From Minicystis rosea (lineage in GTDB: Bacteria > Myxococcota_A > Polyangia > Polyangiales > Polyangiaceae): a DNA stretch of 64,000 bases. The DNA lies in contig CP016211.1 in NCBI GenBank assembly GCA_001931535.1, forward strand, positions 14,461,501 through 14,525,500. The letters are read 5' to 3'. The notes under the pieces are model-generated. The model was not told where the DNA came from, ran no database searches, and saw nothing but the letters and a program-made list of their open reading frames with translations. How positions within the stretch are numbered: the first letter of the stretch is position 1; each line of letters starts with the position of its first letter. A program made the translations under genes and the position numbers. Shown piece by piece: positions 35,886-44,089 of this stretch.

Positions 35886-36156
35886 CGGGATGTCTCCTGG
35901 GGCTCGCGACGGCAGCACCGACGGGCGCCGCCGCGAGGCATGAGGATCGAGTCGACGTACGGTTGTCGCAGGGACAAGCCGGCTTGCAGGAAGCGCAGGC
36001 ACGACGAGCTCGGAAGATGTTGCTCCCGTTCATAATGAACACGACTTTCATTAGCAACTAAAAAGCAGCATTCCCGCTCACAGATCCGTCCGTCGCCCCG
36101 ACGGCGCCGCGTGATGCGCGCCACCTTCGGCCCAGCACGGCCGCCCGATGCGAATC
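35886..36156. other. Intergenic region upstream of the LCM methyltransferase gene
   Basis: No gene is supported. The low-GC patch at about 36010-36070 (TTCATAATGAACACGACTTT and TTAGCAACTAAAAAG) stands out against the flanks and is a likely promoter area for the minus-strand gene. The following 200 bases contain the repeat described next. Confidence 0.4.
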
Positions 36157-36349
36157 GGCTTCGATGGAGCGAGCCTCGTGGTCGCCGCGCACGACGCGCT
36201 TCGATGGAGCGAGCCTCATGGTCTCGTGCCGCGCAGCACCGCACCGAAGCCCGACGCGGATCGGCTTCGATGCAACGTGCTTCACGGTCTCGCGCAGCGC
36301 TGGCACCGAAGCCCGACGCGAATCGGCTTCGATGCAACGTGCTTCATGG
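36157..36349. repeat. Four dispersed copies of a 27-base direct repeat
   Basis: Copies start at 36157, 36197, 36263 and 36323. The first two read close to GGCTTCGATGGAGCGAGCCT followed by CGTGGTC; the last two close to GGCTTCGATGCAACGTGCTT followed by CATGGTC. Copies 3 and 4 are embedded in a longer 60-base match that begins GCACCGAAGCCCGACGCG. It could be read on the minus strand as a repeated HEARCIEADSRRA-like peptide, but the frames are inconsistent between copies. Confidence 0.75.
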
Positions 36350-36387
36350 CCGCCGCGCATGGCGCGGCCTCGCGCCGCAGCGGACTG

Positions 36388-36780
36388 CTAACCGATGAGC
36401 ACCGTGCCCGAGGCGATGATCACGCCGTTCGGAGCCTCGGTGGGATCGTTGCAAGTCTTGACCTGATCCCCCATGCGCGCGGCCTTCTTGTTGTCGAAGA
36501 ACACCGAATCGCTGCCTGCGTCGACCGTGCCTTGGTTGGTCGGCGGCGTTTGGAACGGCCCGCCCGCGGGGATGTGTTGCGGCTGGTTGCTCGCCGTCGA
36601 CCCTTTCACGGCGGCCGGCTGGTTGTCGATCATGATGCTCGACGAAAGGCTCCCATCGAGCGTGCCGCTGAAGGGCATGGGCATCGGCGTGGGAACGGGG
36701 CCGCCCGGTGAAGGGATCATGATCACGTGGGTATCGACCCCCACCACTTTGTCCCCTTGCTTGGCGCCCGGCACACCCAT
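36388..36780 (-). CDS. PAAR-like (DUF4150-type) T6SS spike-tip protein
   Basis: The 130-residue protein has the PAAR-like pattern used to sharpen the VgrG spike: GAKQGDKVVGVDTHVIMIPS, then PVPTPMPMPFSGTLDGSLSS, and finally the small repeat structure GSDSVFFDNKKAARMGDQVK with CNDPTEAPNGVIIASGTVLIG. The N-terminal MGVPGAKQGD marks the start at 36780, and the longer upstream frame has no support. It is transcribed away from vgrG, with 420 bases between. Family members bring effector proteins to the tip of the secretion needle. No effector domain is fused here, so it is a stand-alone tip. The role in this strain's T6SS is inferred from sequence type and position. Confidence 0.85.
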   Translation of the reverse strand: MGVPGAKQGDKVVGVDTHVIMIPSPGGPVPTPMPMPFSGTLDGSLSSSIMIDNQPAAVKGSTASNQPQHIPAGGPFQTPPTNQGTVDAGSDSVFFDNKKAARMGDQVKTCNDPTEAPNGVIIASGTVLIG

Positions 36781-37200
36781 CGTGGGCCGATGATAGCGCT
36801 CTTCCGTCGCAAAGGATCCGCGTTCGGCAAAGCCACCTCCGATCACGCATGCTCCGCGCGCATCCACGCGCTTGCGTCGCACGATCTTCCCAGGATGAAC
36901 GGCTTCGAGCTCACCGCGCGTCGCAAGGCGCGCTCCATCGAGCACCTGCGACGCGCCGCCGGATCGGCGCGGGCCACGGCCAACAAGATGAAGCGCCTCG
37001 CCGGCTACGGCGATCGCCCACCTGCGCCGGCTCCACGATCTCGGCCTCATCGACGAGAAGACATTGGGCAGATTGCGACACGCCGTCTCTGTGCCGGCTT
37101 CCTCACACCTCGCCGCCGCGCCTCCGTTCACCGCGTCGCGGAATCCTCATGATAGCCTCGGCCCCGCCGCGCTCTCGCGGCACCACCTTGGCGGGTATTG
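36781..37200. other. Divergent control region between the PAAR-like and vgrG genes
   Basis: The gap contains no supported gene. A frame at 36895-37152 reads MNGFELTARRKARSIEHLRR, a short basic helical peptide, but it has no clear ribosome site and its codon use decays after 40 residues; it might be a remnant. The region should hold promoters for both T6SS genes. Confidence 0.35.
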
Positions 37201-39804
37201 ATGACCTCTTCTTTCGACCCGAGCGCGCTAGCGCCCGACCCGAGCAGCGACCTTTACCATTTCACCATCGAAGGCTTCCCCCCGGGCCATTTCCACGTCG
37301 AATCGCTCGTCGGCCGGGAGACCATCTCCGAGCCGTACACGTTCGACGTCGTCGCCACCGTCGAGAGCCCCGAGGACGAGGAGGTCGAGCGCCTCGCCCT
37401 GGGGCGCCGCGCCTGCCTCGTTTGGAACGTCGGCAAGGGCGAGCGCGCCTTTTATGGTGTCGTCGTCGCCGTGCGCCTCGAGCGCGTGCACGACAGCGGC
37501 ACGCGCCACGTGCAATATCACCTTCGCCTCGTGCCCCGGCTGTGGCTCCTCAAGCGCCGGCGGCGGACACGAATCTTTCAGCAGATGCGCGTGCCCGAGA
37601 TCGTGGCCGCCGTGTTGAAAGAGACGGGGATAGGGGTGCGCTTCCAGCTCCTCCGGGAGCACCCTCCGCGCGAATACTGCACGCAATACGAAGAGAGCGA
37701 TCTCCGCTTCGTGCAGCGCCTCTGCGCCGAGTCGGGCATCTACTTTTACTTCCCCCAAGGCGGTCCGCTCGACGCATCCTCCGCGGCCGACGCGCTCATT
37801 CCCGGCGACACGGTCGTCCTCGGCGACGATGCTTCGCTGTATCCCGCGATCGGAGGTGACGACCCCGCCGCGCTCGCGGCCACGGCGGCGGCCGCTGCCG
37901 GCACGCCTGCGCCGGTGGGCGACGCGCCGTCGCTCTACTTCCTCAAAATGGAAGAGACGACGGCCTCCCACATCGACAAGATCACCCACTTTGCCTCTCG
38001 CTCCGTCGTCAAAGCCACCTCCGCCACGTATCGTGATTACGACCCCGAGCGCCCCATGGCGCGGCTCGGCAGCTCGTTCTCGTCGACGCATCCCTTTCCC
38101 GGGCCGGAGTCGGCACCTGCCGAGTCGGGCGCCGCGGCCATGTTCTCGGCCGGCGCGCCCGCGGGGGTCGATCTCGAGGTCTACGATCATCACGGTCCCT
38201 TCTTGTTTCCCAAATGGGGTTGGGCCGTCGACGAAGCCGCCTTGGTGATGCGCCAGAAGCGCCGCCGCGCCTTCACCGCGCAGGGCGAAGGTGGTTGTCC
38301 CGACTTGTCCCCCGCGCACCGCTTCAAGCTCGCCGATCACCCGGCCGCGCACCTCGATCGCACCTGGACCGTGACCTCGGTGGAGCACCGCGGCCATCGC
38401 CACGCGGATCGCACCCACCGCGTGTATTGGAACCACTTCACCGTGGTCCCGTCCGAGGTGGTGTACATCCCCCCTCGGCCCAAACGACACAGCGTGCAAG
38501 TCGCGCTCACGGCCACCGTGGTCGGCCCGCCCGGCGAAGAGATTCACGTCGACGCGCTCGGTCAAATCAAGGTGCAATTCCACTGGGATCGGCAGGGCGG
38601 TTACGACGATCGCAGCTCCTGCTGGATTCGCACCATGCACCCTTGGGGCGGCGCCGGCTGGGGTGTCCAATTCATCCCTCGGGTCGGCATGGAAGTCGTG
38701 GTGGTCTTCGAAGGCGGCGACACCGACAAGCCCTTCGTGCTCGGCGCCCTCTACAACGGCACGCATCCACCGCCGTTCCTGCTCCCGGGCGACAAGACGC
38801 GGAGCGGCTTTCGCACGCAGAGCTCCCCGGGCGGGAGCGGCAACAACGAGCTCTCCTTCGAGGACGCGGCCGGGAACGAGCAAATCTACGTGCACGCCCA
38901 GCGCGATCTCGACGAGGTGGTGGAGCGCAACCACACCTCCCTCGTGCGCGGCGACGAGCGCCTGCGCACCCTCGGCAGCAGAATGGATATCGTCGAAGAA
39001 GGCGTGGTGAGCCGCGTGGCCCACGACGTCGAAGAGCACATCGGCGGCAACCACAACTCCCAAGTCGAAGGCAATCGCATCGACGTCGTCACCGGCAACA
39101 GCGACGAACGCGTCTCCGGCATGCTGGTCACCCGCGTCGAAGGCAAAGAGCGCCGCGACGTGAAGCACAACGCCGACCTCGAATACGCCGAAGACCTCAC
39201 CACCCGCGTCCGCGGCTGCATGACCACGCTGGTTGGCAAAGCCGACGCCAAACGCTCCTGGGTCACCCACGCCGAAGGCACCGCCAAGCTCTCCGCCCTG
39301 GAGTCGACCGAACTGAGCTCCGAAGGCGAGCTGCTCTTGAAGGTCGGCAAAAGCTCCATCCGCATCACGGCCGACAAGATCGAGATTCAATCCCCCGCCG
39401 TGACCGTGAAGGGCGAAGGCGGCGGCCTCTCGGCGGCAGACGAGGGCCTGAAGCTGACCTCGAAGAAGGACGCCGAGGTCCTGATCGACAAGAAGCTTCT
39501 CATCAAGACCAGCGACGGTGCCTCGTTGTCGATGGAGAAGGAAGTCAAAGTCGACGGCGAAAAGATCCTCCTGAACTCCCCCGAGCAAGCCAAAGACCCG
39601 CCCCCCAAAGACCCCGACCCGCCCACCAAGGTGGAGCTCTGCGACGACGAAGGCAAACCGCTCGGTTACCAGCGCTTCCTCGTGGTGATGGACGACGGTT
39701 CCGAGGTCAGCGGGATGACGGACAAGGATGGTAAGGCGGAGATCGATTTGAAGAGCGGCGGGAAGGTGACGTTCCCGGATTTGAGCGAGGTGAAGGGCGG
39801 ATGA
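37201..39804 (+). CDS. vgrG: Type VI secretion system spike protein VgrG with C-terminal beta-domain extension
   Basis: The 867-residue protein is the trimeric needle spike. Residues 15-430 match the gp27-like base (YHFTIEGFPPGHFHVESLVG, CTQYEESDLRFVQRLCAESG, IYFYFPQGG). Residues 430-515 are the OB-fold (DALGQIKVQFHWDRQGGYDD, HPWGGAGWGVQFIPRVGMEV, VLGALYNGTHPPPF). Residues 520-800 are the long beta-helix with short repeats (NNELSFEDAAGNEQIYVHAQ, GTAKLSALESTELSSEGELL). The last 60 residues (VELCDDEGKPLGYQRFLVV, GMTDKDGKAEIDL) are an extra beta-sandwich that is related to the middle of the next protein. An ATG at 37201 is chosen over a TTG just before it. The stop overlaps the next start (ATGA). 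Confidence 0.95.
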   Translation: MTSSFDPSALAPDPSSDLYHFTIEGFPPGHFHVESLVGRETISEPYTFDVVATVESPEDEEVERLALGRRACLVWNVGKGERAFYGVVVAVRLERVHDSGTRHVQYHLRLVPRLWLLKRRRRTRIFQQMRVPEIVAAVLKETGIGVRFQLLREHPPREYCTQYEESDLRFVQRLCAESGIYFYFPQGGPLDASSAADALIPGDTVVLGDDASLYPAIGGDDPAALAATAAAAAGTPAPVGDAPSLYFLKMEETTASHIDKITHFASRSVVKATSATYRDYDPERPMARLGSSFSSTHPFPGPESAPAESGAAAMFSAGAPAGVDLEVYDHHGPFLFPKWGWAVDEAALVMRQKRRRAFTAQGEGGCPDLSPAHRFKLADHPAAHLDRTWTVTSVEHRGHRHADRTHRVYWNHFTVVPSEVVYIPPRPKRHSVQVALTATVVGPPGEEIHVDALGQIKVQFHWDRQGGYDDRSSCWIRTMHPWGGAGWGVQFIPRVGMEVVVVFEGGDTDKPFVLGALYNGTHPPPFLLPGDKTRSGFRTQSSPGGSGNNELSFEDAAGNEQIYVHAQRDLDEVVERNHTSLVRGDERLRTLGSRMDIVEEGVVSRVAHDVEEHIGGNHNSQVEGNRIDVVTGNSDERVSGMLVTRVEGKERRDVKHNADLEYAEDLTTRVRGCMTTLVGKADAKRSWVTHAEGTAKLSALESTELSSEGELLLKVGKSSIRITADKIEIQSPAVTVKGEGGGLSAADEGLKLTSKKDAEVLIDKKLLIKTSDGASLSMEKEVKVDGEKILLNSPEQAKDPPPKDPDPPTKVELCDDEGKPLGYQRFLVVMDDGSEVSGMTDKDGKAEIDLKSGGKVTFPDLSEVKGG

Positions 39805-40469
39805 GTGATGAGATGAAACCGTACGTGGTGCGGCAAGGGGATTATTTGACGAAGCTCGCGTTCGTGCACGGATTCGATGCGGAGGAGGTGTGGCGCCACA
39901 GCAAGAATGATGAGATTCGGAAGCTGCGCGTCGATCATAACGTCCTTGCGCCGGGGGATGTGATTCACATCCCGCTCAGGAAGAGAGAGGGGCTTCCCGT
40001 TCAGAAGGGAGCCGCCAATAAGTACGTCGCCAAAGTTCCCAAGGTGGGCGTCGCTCTCGTTCTTCAGTGTGACGGACAGCCACTGGCAAATGAACGTTAC
40101 GTGGTTGAGGGAATCGAAGATTCGTCCGAGAAAACTACGGGGGATGACGGTAAGGTTGCCTTCGAGGTGCCGGTTCTCACGCGCGAGGTGACGCTCCGGC
40201 TGTCCAATAGGCATGTGTCGCTGCTCGTGCGCATCGGCGACCTCGATCCGGCTGACGAGCCATCAGGGGTCATGCAGCGCCTCGGTCATCTGCGTCATAG
40301 TGATGAGCATGCACGAATGGTGCTCTGGGGACTTACGGGGAGAGCCTCGAGCCACTCACTGGAGAGCCTCGTCAGCGCCGTGGCTTCATTTCAGCAAGCG
40401 AACCAGAGCGAGCCGACCGGCATGATGGACGATGAAACTCGTGCGTCACTGGGGAAGGCTCACGGGTGA
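39801..40469 (+). CDS. LysM/peptidoglycan-binding-like protein coupled to VgrG (T6SS adaptor or effector)
   Basis: The 222-residue protein has an N-terminal LysM-type fold (YVVRQGDYLTKLAFVHGFDA, LRVDHNVLAPGDVIHIPL), a central beta-sandwich (VALVLQCDGQPLANERYVVE, TTGDDGKVAFEVPV) and a C-terminal helical segment that looks like a peptidoglycan-binding domain (ESLVSAVASFQQANQ, PTGMMDDETRASLGKAHG). It starts within the vgrG stop codon (ATGA), so it is translationally coupled to VgrG. The central part resembles the C-terminal extension of VgrG. Such proteins act either as loading adaptors or as cell-wall targeting parts of an effector. Codon use is less GC-rich than in the flanking genes. No catalytic residue can be named. 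Confidence 0.78.
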   Translation: MSDEMKPYVVRQGDYLTKLAFVHGFDAEEVWRHSKNDEIRKLRVDHNVLAPGDVIHIPLRKREGLPVQKGAANKYVAKVPKVGVALVLQCDGQPLANERYVVEGIEDSSEKTTGDDGKVAFEVPVLTREVTLRLSNRHVSLLVRIGDLDPADEPSGVMQRLGHLRHSDEHARMVLWGLTGRASSHSLESLVSAVASFQQANQSEPTGMMDDETRASLGKAHG

Positions 40470-40525
40470 AGCTGTATCCGGCGTGAGACTCAATCGGAGT
40501 GTGTCTGCAAGGATAGGAGACGATC

Positions 40526-41941
40526 ATGGGTGGTGGCTCTTCCCCGTTTTCGAATGACGTTCCGCCGAGGCCGGACCCGTTCGGCCTGTCGACCCGTCAA
40601 GTCGCAGTCGCTCCGAACCCACTGATGCCCGGGAATACGCCTGCGAAGGAGATCCCTGTTAACGTGTATCCGCCGGAGCTCGACGGGCTCATTCATCGTT
40701 TTGTGGCGATCAATAATGCCTCCGGGCTGCATCCCAATACCGACTCGTCGATTAAAGTGCCCCCGGGGATGGGGTTGTCGGAGGCGAATGATGCCTATGT
40801 TCGAGTCGTCGAAAGATGCTCCACTGCGCATTTTCAGCTTGTGGCGCTGTGTGGCATGTTCGAGATGATCAAGCAGACGACGTCTCTGGACTGGCCCGGC
40901 ATCTCTTCGATCAATGCCGTACAGACGAAGGTTGTGGATTTGCGCGACCTCGTGAAGCGGGAATTGATGGCCAATCCCGACGACGCCGTGATGAAGGTCG
41001 CGCCTTGGTGCCGGGATGCAAGGAACAACCGGGCGAACGAGCTCAACGGCTATCTGCAGGACCCGGAGCTCGTCAAGAAGCTCAAGTGGCTTGTTTCGGA
41101 GGCGGCCAAGGCGCCAGCAGCGCCCTTTGCGCACTGGACTGATGGTTGGCTCGATCTGTTTTGCGTGTCTCTAGAGTTTGCGTACGCATCTCTTCTTCGT
41201 TCCTCGCATCCCAATCTCGCGTCGGAGCACGTGCTGGCGATGCTGGAGAAGGTTGGCAGCAAGACTATCGATCCGGTTCTCCTTCGGCTGGTCCGCGATC
41301 AAGTTTATGTCAAGAACGTCAGCTCTCCGGCAACCGAAAACCCGCTGACTCTTCTCGCCGATCTCGTTGGCAGTGGCATCGGAGCCCGACTCGCGTTCGC
41401 GAACGGCATGGTCGGGACGCTGGCATTCATGTACACGTGGTACCGTCTGCCCAGTGCGATGAAGGACCAAGCGATCGGTGTGTCGCTTGCGCCGAAGATC
41501 TTCCGTTCCTTGATCGTCACCGCCGAGTCGCTCAAGAAGAGCGCCGCTTTGCGTAAGGAATGGGATAAGCTCAACGCCACGGGCTTCAAGCTCGAGGTGC
41601 TGAAGAGCGACAACCCGAAAGAGAATCCCGCTCTGAGATCCCTCAAGGAGACGCTGGCCACAGGCGGTGTTACCGAGAGGCGTGCAGAAGCTCTGTCGCT
41701 GATCGGAAAATTCAACGATAAAGATGCCTTGGCGCTCGCGGCGCTGCAGGAGGAGCTCGCGGGTCCAGCCTGGCTTCGCGTCGCAAAAGAGTGTCACAAG
41801 ATTGGGGGCGCTTTTCTTGGCCTCTATACGGCAGGTATGCAGCTTGCCGCGTCGGTGACGGAGTCGAAGCCGATCGACTCCGCTACCCTCCAATGGATCT
41901 ACAACCTTGCTGGCGGGGGCAGGCTTCGGTCGGCGTCGTGA
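40526..41941 (+). CDS. Large T6SS cargo protein of unknown type (N-terminal part or full gene)
   Basis: The 471-residue reading frame starts with a Pro-rich segment (NDVPPRPDPFGL) and is otherwise helical, with no known catalytic motif. Its last 50 residues (GGAFLGLYTAGMQLAASVTE, LQWIYNLAGG) lead into hydrophobic helices in the next frame. The frame ends at TGA 41939-41941, just after a G5 run at 41915-41919. If one G were restored, the protein would continue as LAGGQASVGVVSAISKTLVL and reach 716 residues, ending at 42675. Alternatively the gene is complete and the next one starts at an overlapping GTG. Its position after VgrG and LysM proteins makes it the likely effector. GC bias is weaker than in core genes. 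Confidence 0.6.
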   Translation: MGGGSSPFSNDVPPRPDPFGLSTRQVAVAPNPLMPGNTPAKEIPVNVYPPELDGLIHRFVAINNASGLHPNTDSSIKVPPGMGLSEANDAYVRVVERCSTAHFQLVALCGMFEMIKQTTSLDWPGISSINAVQTKVVDLRDLVKRELMANPDDAVMKVAPWCRDARNNRANELNGYLQDPELVKKLKWLVSEAAKAPAAPFAHWTDGWLDLFCVSLEFAYASLLRSSHPNLASEHVLAMLEKVGSKTIDPVLLRLVRDQVYVKNVSSPATENPLTLLADLVGSGIGARLAFANGMVGTLAFMYTWYRLPSAMKDQAIGVSLAPKIFRSLIVTAESLKKSAALRKEWDKLNATGFKLEVLKSDNPKENPALRSLKETLATGGVTERRAEALSLIGKFNDKDALALAALQEELAGPAWLRVAKECHKIGGAFLGLYTAGMQLAASVTESKPIDSATLQWIYNLAGGGRLRSAS

Positions 41942-42675
41942 GCGCGATCAGCAAGACGCTGGTTCTTTGCGGTGGCATCTCGGAAGAGGCAGCGCAGCTC
42001 TCGGGGTTCATGCTTGGGAATGCAGCTGGGTTGCTGAGCGCGGTGACGTCGTCGATCGATGCGTATCAGCAGGCGAAGAAGGGGGACTATCTCGGCGCGA
42101 CGCTGTCGGGGCTGACTGCAGCTGGTTCGGGAGTGAACGTCGTGGCAGCGATCTATACCGAGATCTATGCCGCCGCTTGGGGACCGGCCGCGATGGCCGT
42201 CGTCTCGGTGGCGAACCTGGGAATCGCGGTAGCTGCCGCCGTGCGCGCGGGGGCCGACGTCATGGTGACTGGCCCAGAGCGCGTGCTGCGAGCAGAGATC
42301 GATCAGATGATGTTGCCGGAGCACCCGTTTCAGAAGGTGCCCGCAATTGCAAAACACGTTCAAGAGCTGTCGGTGATGAAGGAGATTTCGTTTTCACCGA
42401 GGGTGACCTGGCATCCTCTTCGCGAGATTCAGCTCGCGCCATGGCCGGAGATTCGGGCCAATCCGGAAAAGGACTACGAGCGCCGTTTGAGCATGCTGGG
42501 TTTTGACTCCAGCGCTATTCACGTTCTCACGAGGCCGCCGAATAGGGAAGATAATGATCGGGCTGTTCGTGAGTACGTGAAAACTCATCCCAATACTCAG
42601 GTTGTTCGGGATGTGATTAAGGCGCTTCAGGAGTTGGATAAGGCGACGGAGCCTCAGGAACCTGTTTGTCGCTGA
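41938..42675 (+). CDS. C-terminal part of the T6SS cargo gene, or separate overlapping gene
   Basis: The frame starts with GTG at 41938 and overlaps the preceding stop by GTGA, so it could be a true second gene of 245 residues, or the C-terminal half of the cargo protein separated by a frameshift in a G5 run. The first 110 residues hold several hydrophobic, Gly/Ala-rich helices (LGNAAGLLSAVTSSIDAY, GVNVVAAIYTEIYAAAWG, AAMAVVSVANLGIAVAAAV), suitable for membrane insertion. The C-terminal 110 residues are charged and soluble (RRLSMLGFDSSAIHVL, REYVKTHPNTQVVRDV). Glycine-rich membrane-inserting segments of this type are common in large T6SS effectors. No homologue is recognised, and the toxic activity is not established. 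Confidence 0.55.
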   Translation: MSAISKTLVLCGGISEEAAQLSGFMLGNAAGLLSAVTSSIDAYQQAKKGDYLGATLSGLTAAGSGVNVVAAIYTEIYAAAWGPAAMAVVSVANLGIAVAAAVRAGADVMVTGPERVLRAEIDQMMLPEHPFQKVPAIAKHVQELSVMKEISFSPRVTWHPLREIQLAPWPEIRANPEKDYERRLSMLGFDSSAIHVLTRPPNREDNDRAVREYVKTHPNTQVVRDVIKALQELDKATEPQEPVCR

Positions 42676-42683
42676 CTGGGACG

Positions 42684-43502
42684 CTACAGCCTAAACGCGG
42701 TGCGGGTACGCTCGTCGACGCGTTTTCGGAGTGTTCGTCCCAGCATGTGGCGACCGAGGGCGTCGAAGGCAAGGTAGGCTGCTGCGACCGGCCAGTTTGC
42801 TTTGCTTTCTAGAGAGCTCATGGCTGCGAGCGTACCGAGAAGATGGACGAACCCACCGACGAACACCCACTTCATCACATCGCCCGGATGTTGCCAGGGG
42901 TGCAAGCTCAATACTGGGTTGTCCATGCATTCTACGCCGAGCGCGTCGGCGAGGCGCTCGGCCATGGCGATGGCGTCGTTGGTGCGCTCGGGAGTCTCGA
43001 CCCAGTAGACATGATCACGAAGGACGATATAGATCCCGCTCGGGTCACATGACAGCTCGAGGATGCTGCTCGATTCCTGGGAGCTCCTCACGACGACGCG
43101 GCATCCGCTTGAGATGTCGATGCGCTGACCATCGATTTCGAGGTCAGGCCCCTGATTCGAACCACGATACCCACCCTGTGCTACTGGGGCGCTGATCTTG
43201 ATGCTTCGTCGGACGACCCTGTGGATGGACCCTTTGCGCGCGACGTGCCATGTAGCTTCGCGCAGGCTCGCGTGGAGAAGGGCGGGGCAGATGAAGAAGG
43301 TGACGAGACACACGAGTGGGCCATCGGGTGACGTCAGCGCCGAGGCCACGAGAGCAAGGACGATGCATGCGTGGAAGAACACCCGCAGCCAGCGAGGATG
43401 GTAAAATGGGTCGGGTGTCTTGATGTGAAGTGTCAGTGCGTCGCGGGCTTCCTCGACGTTGAATCGCGCGCTCTCGAGCGGGACGTGTCCGTTGGACGTC
43501 AT
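42684..43502 (-). CDS. Membrane protein convergent with the T6SS cargo gene
   Basis: The 272-residue product has a soluble N-terminal segment (NVEEARDALTLHIKTPDPFY), two hydrophobic helices at about residues 42-78 (VFFHACIVLALVASALTSP and GPLVCLVTFFICPALLHASL), a central 90-residue beta-rich region (KISAPVAQGGYRGSNQGPDL, CRVVVRSSQESSSILELSC) and a further hydrophobic pair near the end (WVFVGGFVHLLGTLAAMS, WPVAAAYLAFDALG). I chose the ATG at 43502 because the upstream frame is Arg/Ser-rich noise. It ends eight bases from the cargo gene. It could be an immunity protein that neutralises a membrane-targeting toxin, but immunity genes are usually on the same strand as the effector. Function unknown. 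Confidence 0.6.
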   Translation of the reverse strand: MTSNGHVPLESARFNVEEARDALTLHIKTPDPFYHPRWLRVFFHACIVLALVASALTSPDGPLVCLVTFFICPALLHASLREATWHVARKGSIHRVVRRSIKISAPVAQGGYRGSNQGPDLEIDGQRIDISSGCRVVVRSSQESSSILELSCDPSGIYIVLRDHVYWVETPERTNDAIAMAERLADALGVECMDNPVLSLHPWQHPGDVMKWVFVGGFVHLLGTLAAMSSLESKANWPVAAAYLAFDALGRHMLGRTLRKRVDERTRTAFRL

Positions 43503-43873
43503 CGGCGCCGACGGCCCTCGTGCGATCCGTGAGGAACCGGGCGCGATGTTGCGCCTCTGTTTTTCTTGCGCGACCGAGTTGTCATCGGCATGCAGGTCAT
43601 TGTCATGCGCCGTCGCAGCCCGAGCAAGCAGGGTGGTGATCGTGGTCACGGCACGGTCCACGATCTCCCTCACTGCGATGCAGCCTGCCGAGAGGCGCGT
43701 GCTCTTCCACACGCGAGCATGCGCCCCATTTCTCGGCAGCATCGCCGTGGCTGTGCGGCAGGCGGGGTAGGGTGCACTCCGCCTTGCGGCGCGGGCGCAC
43801 TTGGGTGATGGAGGTGGGTGGTATCTCGACCCCGCGCGCGGCTCGATGTCGCGCCGACCCAGAGGGAGCAGAC
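43503..43873. other. Intergenic region with no supported gene
   Basis: The frames on both strands are short or antisense to one another, and none has a ribosome site with a plausible N terminus. It contains the control regions of two divergent genes. An AGAGGGAGCAGAC segment just before 43874 is a good ribosome site for the small HhH gene. Confidence 0.4.
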
Positions 43874-44089
43874 ATGGCGATCAATGTGAACAAGGCTGTC
43901 GACAAGGCGTACGAGAGCAAGACGCTCAAGGAGATTAGCAACGCCCCGGTGTCTGCGCTGGAGGGCCTGACGGACGAGCACGGCAAGCTGCTCGCGCAGC
44001 TCGGCATCAAGACGATCGGCGACCTCGGCAACTGGAAGTTCGCCAACTGGGCGCGGGCGATCGTGGAGCTGGCCAAGCTCGAGGAGTGA
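43874..44089 (+). CDS. Small helix-hairpin-helix protein
   Basis: The 71-residue product starts at an ATG preceded by GGGAG at good spacing. Its C-terminal 45 residues form a helix-hairpin-helix-like unit: SALEGLTDEHGKLLAQLGIK, TIGDLGNWKFANWARAIVEL. The Leu-Gly-Ile-x-Thr-Ile-x-Asp-Leu core is characteristic of HhH folds that bind DNA backbone or proteins. There is no other domain. The stop overlaps the start of the following membrane protein gene (GTGA), so the two are translated together. Small proteins of this form occur in multiple copies in some genomes. A DNA-binding role is possible but not demonstrated. Confidence 0.72.
   Translation: MAINVNKAVDKAYESKTLKEISNAPVSALEGLTDEHGKLLAQLGIKTIGDLGNWKFANWARAIVELAKLEE

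Noticed and set aside
36895..37152. Small basic frame (MNGFELTARRKARSIEHLRR) between the PAAR-like and vgrG genes
   Set aside because: No good ribosome site, decaying coding character after 40 residues and no recognised family. Mentioned as a possible remnant only.
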